NCBI GenBank assembly: GCA_003567255.1
Contig: PWZW01000241.1
Coordinates: 1-7,087, forward strand
DNA from: Puniceicoccaceae bacterium
GTDB lineage: Bacteria; Verrucomicrobiota; Verrucomicrobiia; Opitutales; Coraliomargaritaceae
Direction: 5' to 3'
DNA: 7,087 nucleotides
Each line of letters opens with the position of its first letter. The first letter of the stretch is position 1. Below, in pieces: positions 1-6,101 of the stretch. The notes beneath the pieces are model-generated. The model worked only from the letters and a program-made list of their open reading frames with translations. It searched no databases and was not told the DNA's origin. The position numbers were made by a program, and so were the translations under genes.

Positions 1-1
1 C

Positions 2-220
2 GAGACTGACGACATTCAGGCAAAAATACTCGGACGTTTGAGTTTTATTTACGGCGCCTTTATCGCTTCGCTCGGGGTGATTATTCCTGGAAACGACCTC
101 GTTGGCCGGGCTGCTTTCTTCTTCTGTGGTTTTGTCATGATTGGTGTGGGTGCCGCACTCACCATCGCTTCGAAAAGGCACAAAAAGCGCCAGGACGCTG
201 CCGCCGCGCTTGAGAGCTGA
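2..220 (+). CDS. Small membrane protein, 5'-truncated by the window edge
   Basis: The frame is open from base 2 to a TGA at 218-220 and gives 72 visible residues. A TTG at 38 could be read as a start, but it has no ribosome binding site and the frame stays open upstream of it. A gene running in from the left is therefore more likely. Two hydrophobic segments are visible: residues 13-28 (LSFIYGAFIASLGVII) and about 37-56 (AAFFFCGFVMIGVGAALTIA). A basic stretch (SKRHKKR) and an Ala-rich end follow. By the positive-inside rule the C-terminus should be cytoplasmic, making this a helical hairpin in the inner membrane. I do not recognise the family, and no catalytic motif is visible. A hairpin (230-257) lies ten bases after the stop. 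Confidence 0.55.
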   Translation, partial: ETDDIQAKILGRLSFIYGAFIASLGVIIPGNDLVGRAAFFFCGFVMIGVGAALTIASKRHKKRQDAAAALES

Positions 221-738
221 GGCTGTACAGGCCCTCTCCGCCATGTGGGCCAGGGCCGTCGGTGGACTATCCCCAGCAACGCAAACAGAAGCGCGAGACA
301 CCCCGGCTACCGCAGTCAAACCATGCTTTTGTGGCTTGGCCTCGGGAGTATTTCAGCCCCCTGGAGGCAGCTGCTTTGGAGAGACAATGTGCGCAGAGGG
401 CGCGGCGCCCACTTTTGTCCAGATGAGTAAAATGCTGACCTGGGAGCGCAGGGATGCGGTTTTGCCCAAGGAAGGTTTGCTTCAGATATCCCGAAGGATA
501 TGCGACCGTTTCGTAGAGATCCGAAAGTCTTGACCTCGTTGAGGCAAGCTCAGCGACATTTTTCGGTCGTATCCGGGCCCGACCACAAGGACTGGGAGGG
601 AGGCAGGCAACCAAGCCTACCGGCTTGCTTCAAGCACCACTAAACCATAACATCTACACAAATAAAGAAATCCGCTGTCCACTAATCCGAGAAAGCATCA
701 TATCGTAAGCAGCGAGGAGTTCAAAAGTAGATACAAGG
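221..738. other. Non-coding stretch with several hairpins
   Basis: No convincing gene lies here. Open frames exist on both strands (141-533 +, 267-614 -), but neither shows a recognisable domain, a plausible start or protein-like composition. The left part holds several inverted repeats: GGCCCT (230-235) with AGGGCC (252-257), containing an inner GCC/GGC helix; GGGCG/CGCCC around 398-410; ATATCC/GGATAT (486-491/496-501) with a CGAA loop; and TTTCG/CGAAA (509-513/522-526). A terminator-like element closes the series at 536-563. Bases 564-738 become A-rich towards the tonB-like gene and presumably hold its promoter, but I could not place convincing -35/-10 boxes. A structured small RNA or a long 3' UTR between about 221 and 563 is possible. 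I found no match by eye to tmRNA, RNase P RNA or SRP RNA signatures. Confidence 0.4.
536..563 (+). terminator. Candidate intrinsic terminator
   Basis: An 8-bp stem, TCGTTGAG (536-543) with CTCAGCGA (549-556) including one G-T wobble, closes a GCAAG loop. The T-run 559-563 follows after two bases. This is the usual layout of a rho-independent terminator on the plus strand; the reverse strand has no T-run after the stem. It would end a transcript from the truncated membrane-protein gene or from an unannotated RNA in 221-535. It lies about 175 bases upstream of the next start codon, so it could also act as an attenuator in a long leader. Confidence 0.5.
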
Positions 739-1959
739 GTGGATAACATTTCGAAAAAACGCACATCCGCAGGGCGGGAATTTAATCCCTTCCGGACGGG
801 GCGTACACGGTTGCCATGGCTTGCGCTCGGTTTGGCGATCCTTCTTCACGCGCTGTTCCTATTTTTCCTTCCCGAAGAAGTTTTTAAGGTGGGTGAGGGG
901 GGCGAAGCCTCCGAGCGTTCATTTCAATTTGTTTTTGAACCAATGCCGGAGACGGAGGAGATTGCGCTGCAGCGGTTCGTTGAGGCGAATCCTGATGTTC
1001 CGGAAAATGAACCGGACGAGACCGATCAGTTTTCATTTCGAGATCAGCAGGCCGCCGATGAAAGTGAACGTCCTGTGACCGATGAGGGACCCGATACGGA
1101 GGGGGAGGAGGATTCTCAGAAAATTGTGGAAAACATTTTAATGCCCGAAATCGGTCCGCTGTCGATGGACGCGATCATCACCGCTGAGGCGGAAGCTGAG
1201 ATGGATGCGGAATCCGCGGAAGTGACGGATCGTATCGCAGACGCGGTGGGGGAAGGGGAAGCGAGTGATGGATCCGGGGATGTCGGGGAAAGTGAGGAAT
1301 CCGAGGAAAGGGACGCCAGCGAGGAGGCAGTCGCAGAGGCGGCACCCGCGCCGCGCGCGCCCTCGGACGACTTTCCCTTTGAAGATGAAGAGGAAGCCGG
1401 AGAGGGCAGTCGCCTCCGCGAAGGCACCGAGCGCGTAGAAAATGAAGTTCCCAGCGAGGGTGAGGTGGATGGGCCTATCCCGATCACAAGCACAGAAGAT
1501 GTCACCGAGGTCGCGAGTGCCCCTTCAGGGGGAGGTGAGCCGCGTGCCCGCCCGGCACCCAGACCTCGGCCGAGAGTCTCCCCCGAGTTGGTGGAGGCAC
1601 CTATCCGCCGATCCAGCGGGGCCGCCAATCGGAGGGGCGATGTCGCCATTGACGCCACGTTTAACGAGTTTGGCGAGTATCAACAGCAGATGATGGCCGC
1701 TGTGCAGCGGGGCTGGTTTCAGGAAATTGATTTCTTCCAACCACTGGACACCGCGGCAACGGTCCACATTCGATTCACGCTGCGCTCGGATGGCAGTGTG
1801 CACGATATGCAGGTGGTGGAAACCAGCGCCGGAGAGGTGGCCACGCTCATCTGTCAAAGTGCGGTGGAAAAACGCTCTCCTTTCCGGCCCTGGACGCGGG
1901 ATATGATTGAAGTTTTTGGGGAAGAACAAACAATGAATTTCCGTTTTCACTATCGATGA
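739..1959 (+). CDS. TonB-like energy transducer with a long acidic spacer
   Basis: This 406-residue protein has TonB/TolA architecture. It begins with a basic cytoplasmic N-terminus (K6, K7, R8, R13, R19, R22, R24) and a single membrane anchor at about 26-44, which carries a His (H37) reminiscent of the functional transmembrane His of TonB. A long low-complexity periplasmic spacer follows at about 45-265, then a short Pro/Arg patch (268-282). The C-terminal domain at about 310-406 has the TonB_C-like pattern Y-x(n)-V-x-x-GW, beta strands (VHIRFTLRSDG) and a final FRFHYR strand. Such proteins couple inner-membrane proton motive force, through ExbB/ExbD, to outer-membrane transport; neither partner is in the window. 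The spacer is unusual in being Asp/Glu-rich (10 of 20 residues acidic at 181-200) rather than Pro/Lys-rich. The start is GTG at 739, the only usual start codon after the in-frame stop at 727. GAGGAG (714-719) lies 19 bases upstream, too far for a normal ribosome binding site. The stop overlaps the next gene. A TolA-like role is an alternative. Confidence 0.8.
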   Translation: MDNISKKRTSAGREFNPFRTGRTRLPWLALGLAILLHALFLFFLPEEVFKVGEGGEASERSFQFVFEPMPETEEIALQRFVEANPDVPENEPDETDQFSFRDQQAADESERPVTDEGPDTEGEEDSQKIVENILMPEIGPLSMDAIITAEAEAEMDAESAEVTDRIADAVGEGEASDGSGDVGESEESEERDASEEAVAEAAPAPRAPSDDFPFEDEEEAGEGSRLREGTERVENEVPSEGEVDGPIPITSTEDVTEVASAPSGGGEPRARPAPRPRPRVSPELVEAPIRRSSGAANRRGDVAIDATFNEFGEYQQQMMAAVQRGWFQEIDFFQPLDTAATVHIRFTLRSDGSVHDMQVVETSAGEVATLICQSAVEKRSPFRPWTRDMIEVFGEEQTMNFRFHYR

Positions 1960-2801
1960 GTCACCCACACGAAGCCACGTTAAAAAATCTGCCGATGGGC
2001 CAAGGGGTTCAGGTTTTGGTGTGCGATGAGCATGGTTTGCTCGCTCTGGAAAAGCCAACGGGCACGCGTGCTCACCCCAACGATTCATCAGCGGACCCGA
2101 ATGCTTTGCTGACGGTGCCCTACGATCATGACGCGGAGTGCTACCTCTGGGATCATGCAGGCCAGCGGCGTTTGATCTACTTAGTAAACCGTTTGGACTC
2201 CCCCACTTCAGGGGTTATCCTGCTTGCGCTCTCAAAGCCCGTCGCTGATGCCGCAAAGGCAGTATTCAAAACGCACCGGGCACGGAAGACTTATTACGCA
2301 ATTGTGCGTGGTCGCCCGCCAGTGGCGCACGGAACCTGGAGGGACACGCTCACCAAACAGCGCAAGGGCGAAACAGTGAGGGTCGGGCCGGGGAAAGTCC
2401 TGAGCGCAAAGACAGAATTCCGAACGCTGAAGCACTGGCAGTACGCGTCCAGCGAATTGGGTCTCCTTCGCCTTAGTCCCCTGACCGGACGTACCCATCA
2501 GCTCCGCATCCAGTGTAAAATACACCGGCATCCCATCCTCGGTGATCAGACTTATGGAGACTTTGGGATGAACCGCCGTTTGCTGCAAGGAGCGGTGGAA
2601 GATCGGCTTTACCTTCATTCGGGGAAGACGGAATTAAGTTACATTCTGTTTGATAAGGTACAGACCTTCTCGGCGCAGAGTCCGCTTCCGGCAAGTTTTG
2701 AACGGCTTATTGAGGTCAAGCCGGCGGGTTTGCGTTCGATCAATCCGACGCCGGTGAAAAAACTATCACCGGGCCTGGCCCGCAGACGGTTCCGGCACTA
2801 G
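1956..2801 (+). CDS. RluA-family pseudouridine synthase
   Basis: This 281-residue enzyme isomerises uridine to pseudouridine in rRNA or tRNA. The RluA-family landmarks appear in order: LEKPTGTRAHP (31-41); the catalytic loop VNRLDSPTSG (77-86) with the nucleophilic Asp at 81; RKTYYAIVRG (110-119); and LTGRTHQLRIQCKIH (176-190) followed by HPILGDQTYG (192-201). There is no N-terminal S4 domain, which places it nearer the RluA/TruC type than RluC/RluD. The usual His of the HRLD motif is Asn (N78). The C-terminal 20 residues are basic and not part of the known fold. The ATG at 1956 overlaps the tonB-like stop as ATGA, so translation is probably coupled. I see no ribosome binding site of its own. 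An alternative ATG at 1995 would drop 13 residues and lose the overlap. The target uridine cannot be told from sequence. Confidence 0.9.
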   Translation: MSHPHEATLKNLPMGQGVQVLVCDEHGLLALEKPTGTRAHPNDSSADPNALLTVPYDHDAECYLWDHAGQRRLIYLVNRLDSPTSGVILLALSKPVADAAKAVFKTHRARKTYYAIVRGRPPVAHGTWRDTLTKQRKGETVRVGPGKVLSAKTEFRTLKHWQYASSELGLLRLSPLTGRTHQLRIQCKIHRHPILGDQTYGDFGMNRRLLQGAVEDRLYLHSGKTELSYILFDKVQTFSAQSPLPASFERLIEVKPAGLRSINPTPVKKLSPGLARRRFRH

Positions 2802-2859
2802 CCGTATGCCAGACGCCAGCGCATATGCTGTACTATCTGTCGCGGACCTTTGGCCCGGA

Positions 2860-2887
2860 GGCCCAGCCGTCTTTGGACGGCGGGGCC
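2860..2887. terminator. Strong stem-loop between convergent genes
   Basis: GGCCC (2860-2864) pairs with GGGCC (2883-2887), and GCCGTC (2866-2871) pairs with GACGGC (2876-2881), separated by one A-G mismatch. That makes 11 bp closing a TTTG loop. It lies 58 bases after the pseudouridine synthase stop and 111 bases before the tlyA end, where a shared transcription end would be expected. The plus side is followed only by a short T-run (GCTTTCC) and the minus side by none, so it may be a weak terminator or simply an RNA 3'-end stabiliser. A second, looser pairing (GCGGC 2908-2912 with GCCGC 2926-2930) follows. Confidence 0.35.
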
Positions 2888-2998
2888 GCTTTCCGCACAG
2901 GCAGCCTGCGGCCACGCCTCTTGACGCCGCGAGGTCGCCGCTGGCACAAAAATGCACTCCGCAACGAGGGACGAAGGACTCATGGAAACGAAGATGCG

Positions 2999-3754
2999 CT
3001 AGGCCTGCCGTCGCAAGCCGAGGAGGTACTCCTGATTTCCATCCGTCCCGGAGATCGGGGATTCGATGGAGCCAAGGAGTTCCACTCCGGGAAGTTCATC
3101 GAGCGCAAATTTAGTGATAGAGTTTAGGATGCGCTGGCGAATTTCGGGATCTCTAATGATGCCCTTGCCCGCGTTCACTTCCTCCCGCTGAGCTTCAAAC
3201 TGTGGCTTAACCAAGGCAACCAGGATGCCGCCCGGCGCGAGAAATTGCCAAACCGGACCCAGCACCAAGGTTAGTGAGATAAAAGAAAGGTCCATCACCA
3301 CCCAATCATAAGCGGAAAGTGGCAGCTCACCCGGTTGGAGGTGGCGGGCATTAAGCTTCTCGAAGTTTTGGACTCTGGGGTCGTCGAGGATTCTTTGGTG
3401 CAGTTGGGCTCTGCCCACATCGATGCACGTCGCGGAGAGGGCACCGTGCTGAAGGCAGCAATCCGTAAATCCACCGGTGGAAGCCCCGACGTCGAGGACT
3501 GTCTTACCCTCGGGAGAGAGTTCAAAATGTTTCAGGAATCCGAGGAGTTTTTCCCCTCCGCGACTGACAAAACGGGGAGGTTGTTCAAGCTCGATGGGGG
3601 TGTCCTCGGGAAGGGGCTTGCCTGGCTTATCCAACCTTTCGGTCCCGAGCCATACCTTCCCTGCGAGGATTAGCGCCTTTGCGCGGCTTCGGGAATCGCA
3701 CAGCCCTTTATGGACTAAAAGCTCGTCCAGCCGATATTTGGTGGGCTTTGCCAT
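2999..3754 (-). CDS. tlyA: TlyA-type rRNA (cytidine-2'-O)-methyltransferase
   Basis: This 251-residue protein has an N-terminal S4 RNA-binding domain (about 7-60, LDELLVHKGLCDSRSRAKAL) and an FtsJ-like S-adenosylmethionine-dependent methyltransferase domain. Visible motifs are SRGGEKL (64-70), SAM motif I DVGASTGGFTD (88-98), MDLSFISL (154-161), KPQFE (183-187) and GNQEY (239-243). The presumed catalytic tetrad is K69, D155, K183 and E242, matching the K-D-K-E arrangement of the family. TlyA proteins methylate a cytidine in 23S rRNA helix 69 and, in the longer type, one in 16S helix 44 as well; they were historically called haemolysins. The length here is nearer the short type, which acts on 23S only (inference). 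The ATG at 3754 is directly abutted by GGGAG, closer than a normal ribosome binding site. It lies 48 bases downstream of aroC in the same direction and is probably the last gene of that operon. Confidence 0.93.
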   Translation of the reverse strand: MAKPTKYRLDELLVHKGLCDSRSRAKALILAGKVWLGTERLDKPGKPLPEDTPIELEQPPRFVSRGGEKLLGFLKHFELSPEGKTVLDVGASTGGFTDCCLQHGALSATCIDVGRAQLHQRILDDPRVQNFEKLNARHLQPGELPLSAYDWVVMDLSFISLTLVLGPVWQFLAPGGILVALVKPQFEAQREEVNAGKGIIRDPEIRQRILNSITKFALDELPGVELLGSIESPISGTDGNQEYLLGLRRQA

Positions 3755-3785
3755 CTCCCGATTTTTAGTTTCCAGCCACGCGCGG

Positions 3786-3800
3786 CGCCTCAGCGAGGCG
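3786..3800 (-). other. Small hairpin between aroC and tlyA
   Basis: A 6-bp perfect stem (CGCCTC/GAGGCG) with a 3-base loop sits in the 48-base aroC-tlyA gap, two bases after the aroC stop. No T-run follows on the minus strand, so it is not a classical terminator. It could protect the upstream mRNA end or partly reduce tlyA expression. It may also be fortuitous in GC-rich DNA. Confidence 0.25.
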
Positions 3801-3802
3801 GA

Positions 3803-4912
3803 TCAGCATGGCTGGTCTTGCCTGAAATGAAAGGTCTCACATTGCGCCTTTTGGCGCATGTAGTGATCGATGATGACAAGGGCGGCCATTGATTCGACGA
3901 TCGGGACGGCTCTGGGCACCACGCACGGATCATGGCGCCCACGGCCCATCAGTTCGGTCTCTTTACCCTCACGGTCGACGGTCGCCTGGTTTTGGATGAT
4001 GGTCGCGGTGGGTTTAAACGCGACGCGAAAGCGAATTTCCTCACCGTTGCTGATGCCTCCCTGAACGCCACCGGAGCGATTGGATTCTGTACCGACCTTA
4101 CCCGCCTTGTTGACATAGCGGTCGTTGTGTTCCGAGCCCTTGAGCAGCGTCCCGGCAAAACCGCTGCCCACCTCAAACCCCTTGGTGGCGGGGATGGAGA
4201 GCATGGCTTTGGCCAAGTCTGCTTCAAGCCGGTCGAACACGGGAACTCCCAGACCAGCGGAAAGGCCTTTGATGCGACATTCGATCACACCACCGACGGA
4301 GTCACCCTGGCTGCGGGCCTCCTTGATCCGCGCAATCATCTGCTCGGCGATCGCTGGGTCCGGGCAGCGCACAGGAGTGGCCTCCACGGCATCGAGGCTC
4401 GGGAAGGGAATGTCCTGAGTGAGGGCAATGTCATGAATCTGCGAGATAAAGGCCCGGACCTCAACCTGCTCGCTAAGCATTAGGATTTTTTTGGCGATGG
4501 CACCTGCGGCCACGCGGCCAATCGTTTCCCGGGCGGAGGAGCGTCCGCCTCCCTCGTGATTACGAATCCCAAATTTGGCATGGTAGGTGAAGTCTGCGTG
4601 CGATGGGCGAAATTTATCCTTCATCTCGCTATATGCCCCGGGGCGCTGATCCCCATTCGGAACGTAGATCGCGATGGGCGTGCCGAGGGTTTGTCCCTCA
4701 AAGACGCCGGAAACGATGGTGGCGGTATCAGATTCCTTCCGGGGCGTGGTGATGTCGCTTTGGCCGGGGCGTCGGCGGTCCAGCTCAAATTGAATATCGG
4801 CAGCCTCGAGGGGAAGCCGGGGAGGGCAACCATCGATCACGACGCCGATGCCGCCGCCGTGACTTTCGCCCCAAGTGGAGATTTTAAATAGAGATCCGAA
4901 GGAATTTCCCAT
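3803..4912 (-). CDS. aroC: Chorismate synthase
   Basis: This enzyme converts 5-enolpyruvylshikimate-3-phosphate to chorismate with reduced FMN, the last shikimate-pathway step, feeding aromatic amino acids, folate and quinones. Counted from the chosen start it has 369 residues, normal for the family. Motifs are MGNSFGSLFKISTWGESHG (1-19, active-site H18), RRRPGQSD (46-53), RPSHADFTY (102-110, second active-site H105), GGGRSSARET (121-130), SNRSGGVQGGISNG (277-290) and the C-terminal signature GRHDPCVVPRAVPIVE (325-340). An in-frame ATG at 4960 would add 16 residues that have no counterpart in the family. I prefer 4912 because chorismate synthases typically begin right at MGNSFG. Neither start has a clear ribosome binding site. 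The gene lies 65 bases after queE (17 from the upstream ATG) and 48 before tlyA, all on the same strand. Confidence 0.95.
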   Translation of the reverse strand: MGNSFGSLFKISTWGESHGGGIGVVIDGCPPRLPLEAADIQFELDRRRPGQSDITTPRKESDTATIVSGVFEGQTLGTPIAIYVPNGDQRPGAYSEMKDKFRPSHADFTYHAKFGIRNHEGGGRSSARETIGRVAAGAIAKKILMLSEQVEVRAFISQIHDIALTQDIPFPSLDAVEATPVRCPDPAIAEQMIARIKEARSQGDSVGGVIECRIKGLSAGLGVPVFDRLEADLAKAMLSIPATKGFEVGSGFAGTLLKGSEHNDRYVNKAGKVGTESNRSGGVQGGISNGEEIRFRVAFKPTATIIQNQATVDREGKETELMGRGRHDPCVVPRAVPIVESMAALVIIDHYMRQKAQCETFHFRQDQPC

Positions 4913-4977
4913 GTCGTTTTTGTCGTCGCGATTAAGGGTGAAGTCAATGCCGGGAAGCATCTCGGCTTGGTTTCGCG

Positions 4978-5655
4978 CTATAATCCCCTTTCGGGGTCGC
5001 CTCCCAGGGGGACCGCTTTGCGAGACCCGGCATCCAACTGGTCCACGGCGTAAAGTTTATGCAGCTGCCATCCCGCACGATAGGGGGCGCCGTGTTGTTT
5101 CACCCAATTTGTAATCAGGTTAAGGATCTCCGCGTTTTGGTGCTGAGACCATTCCGGATGCAGCCAGACGCTGCGTTCACCGAAGCGTGCGCCGTACAAA
5201 TCCGTCCACTCTGTGATCGAAGACCGGTTGTCCACGATCAGCTTAAATTCGTTGGCGCGGTCGATGTTCTCATCCAGTGGCGCTTGCCAGCGTTTTGGAC
5301 TGAGGGTGATCCAATCAATGTCCCCTTTGATGGGGAAGGCCCCGCTCGTTTCCAAGTGGACGGGGAGCCCCCGTGCGTGGAGCGCGTCGGTCAGGGGCGC
5401 AAGGTCGTGTACAGCTGGCTCTCCTCCGGTGACCACCACAATATCTGGTTTCTCGGCGACGGCCGCTTGGGCGAGCACTTCGGGGTCCAGACGCTCAATC
5501 TTTTTCGGAATATAGTCGGGGTGCCAGGTGCCTGCGGAATCGCACCAGGGGCAGTGAACGGGGCAGCCAAAAGTACGGATAAAATAGGCCGAACGACCGA
5601 GGTGCGCGCCTTCCCCTTGCCATGTGAAAAAGCGTTCGTGAATGGGTAATTTCAT
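4978..5655 (-). CDS. queE: 7-carboxy-7-deazaguanine synthase, radical SAM
   Basis: QueE rearranges 6-carboxy-tetrahydropterin into 7-carboxy-7-deazaguanine (CDG), the ring-contraction step of preQ0 and queuosine synthesis. The 225-residue protein has the family's N-terminal FFTWQGEGAHLGRSAYFIR (9-27). The radical-SAM cluster motif follows, CPVHCPWCDS, with C31, C35 and C38 in CX3CX2C spacing for the 4Fe-4S centre. Further motifs are the SAM-binding TGGEP (76-80), LETSG (101-105) and LSPK (118-121). Length and spacing are normal and no key residue is missing. Its ATG is two bases after the queD stop and lacks a ribosome binding site of its own, so coupling to queD translation is likely. Its order behind queC and queD supports the assignment. 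Confidence 0.95.
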   Translation of the reverse strand: MKLPIHERFFTWQGEGAHLGRSAYFIRTFGCPVHCPWCDSAGTWHPDYIPKKIERLDPEVLAQAAVAEKPDIVVVTGGEPAVHDLAPLTDALHARGLPVHLETSGAFPIKGDIDWITLSPKRWQAPLDENIDRANEFKLIVDNRSSITEWTDLYGARFGERSVWLHPEWSQHQNAEILNLITNWVKQHGAPYRAGWQLHKLYAVDQLDAGSRKAVPLGGDPERGL

Positions 5656-5657
5656 CG

Positions 5658-6101
5658 TCAGGCTTTGGGCAGATCGGCGTGGTAGGTCGCGGCGTTTTTC
5701 CGGTCCTCTTCGACTTCAACGGAAAGGATCCAGGCCCGTCCGTCGGTGGAGGCCCTGACCTGCGGATCAAAAACCTCGAAAAGATGCTGAGCAATGCCCT
5801 CGCTCGAACAGCTCTCGACGAGGTAAGGCTTAAAAAAACTACCGTAAGCCGCGAGGAGTTTCTCGACCGAGGGGTCATCCCGATTGAAAAGGCAGGCGTG
5901 GTCGAGGTTTGCCTCAATCCAGTGTTTGATGTAGCGAAGTTTTCCGAAATCGACGACAAAGCCATTGGGATCTGATTCACGGCAGGCGAAGGTGAAGGTG
6001 AAGGACCAGTTGTGCCCGTGAATGAGCGCGCAGTGCCCGTCGTGATGATGCTGACGATGGGCGAAGGGAATGTCGTGGTAGGTTTTGCGGCAAGTAAACA
6101 T
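5658..6101 (-). CDS. queD: 6-carboxy-5,6,7,8-tetrahydropterin synthase
   Basis: QueD converts 7,8-dihydroneopterin triphosphate to 6-carboxy-tetrahydropterin, the first committed queuosine step after GTP cyclohydrolase. From the chosen ATG it has 147 residues. The zinc ligands are H15 (IPFAHRQ) and H28/H30 (IHGHNW). The catalytic Cys is C24, four residues before H28 as in the family, and LDH (66-68) and E101 complete the active site. The frame also contains an upstream TTG at 6116. The ATG at 6101 is preferred because it shares one base with the queC stop (TGATG) and has GGAG (6111-6114) nine bases upstream. It is the only gene in this block with a well-placed ribosome binding site. Members of the PTPS family can also make tetrahydrobiopterin precursors, but the queC and queE neighbours make QueD the firm choice. 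Confidence 0.95.
   Translation of the reverse strand: MFTCRKTYHDIPFAHRQHHHDGHCALIHGHNWSFTFTFACRESDPNGFVVDFGKLRYIKHWIEANLDHACLFNRDDPSVEKLLAAYGSFFKPYLVESCSSEGIAQHLFEVFDPQVRASTDGRAWILSVEVEEDRKNAATYHADLPKA

Noticed and set aside
141..533. Plus-strand open frame of 130 codons over the left intergenic region
   Set aside because: It starts inside the membrane-protein gene in another frame, has no plausible ribosome binding site or recognisable domain, and runs through the hairpin-rich region.
267..614. Minus-strand open frame of 115 codons with a few Cys pairs
   Set aside because: The Cys spacing fits no zinc motif I can name, and the start is GTG with weak support. It crosses the terminator-like hairpin and is most likely fortuitous.
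603..635. tRNA-like 3' end around GCTTGCTTCAAGC
   Set aside because: It is a 5-bp hairpin with a 3-base loop, without the 7-base T loop, the other arms or an acceptor stem.
1116..1658. Minus-strand frame of 180 codons opposite the tonB-like gene
   Set aside because: It is the antisense of the Glu/Asp/Ser-rich spacer and gives a Ser/Ala/Pro low-complexity product; a shadow of skewed codon use.
1525..2088. Minus-strand frame of 187 codons spanning the tonB-like/pseudouridine synthase junction
   Set aside because: It runs antisense to two well-supported overlapping genes and shows no domain.
2806..3127. Short overlapping plus-strand frames between the convergent genes
   Set aside because: They extend into the 3' end of tlyA, have no ribosome binding site and cross the strong stem-loop; the products look random and Arg/Pro-rich.
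3932..4483. Plus-strand frame of 183 codons opposite aroC
   Set aside because: The minus strand encodes an intact, motif-complete chorismate synthase over these bases; the opposite frame is a by-product of GC-rich codons.
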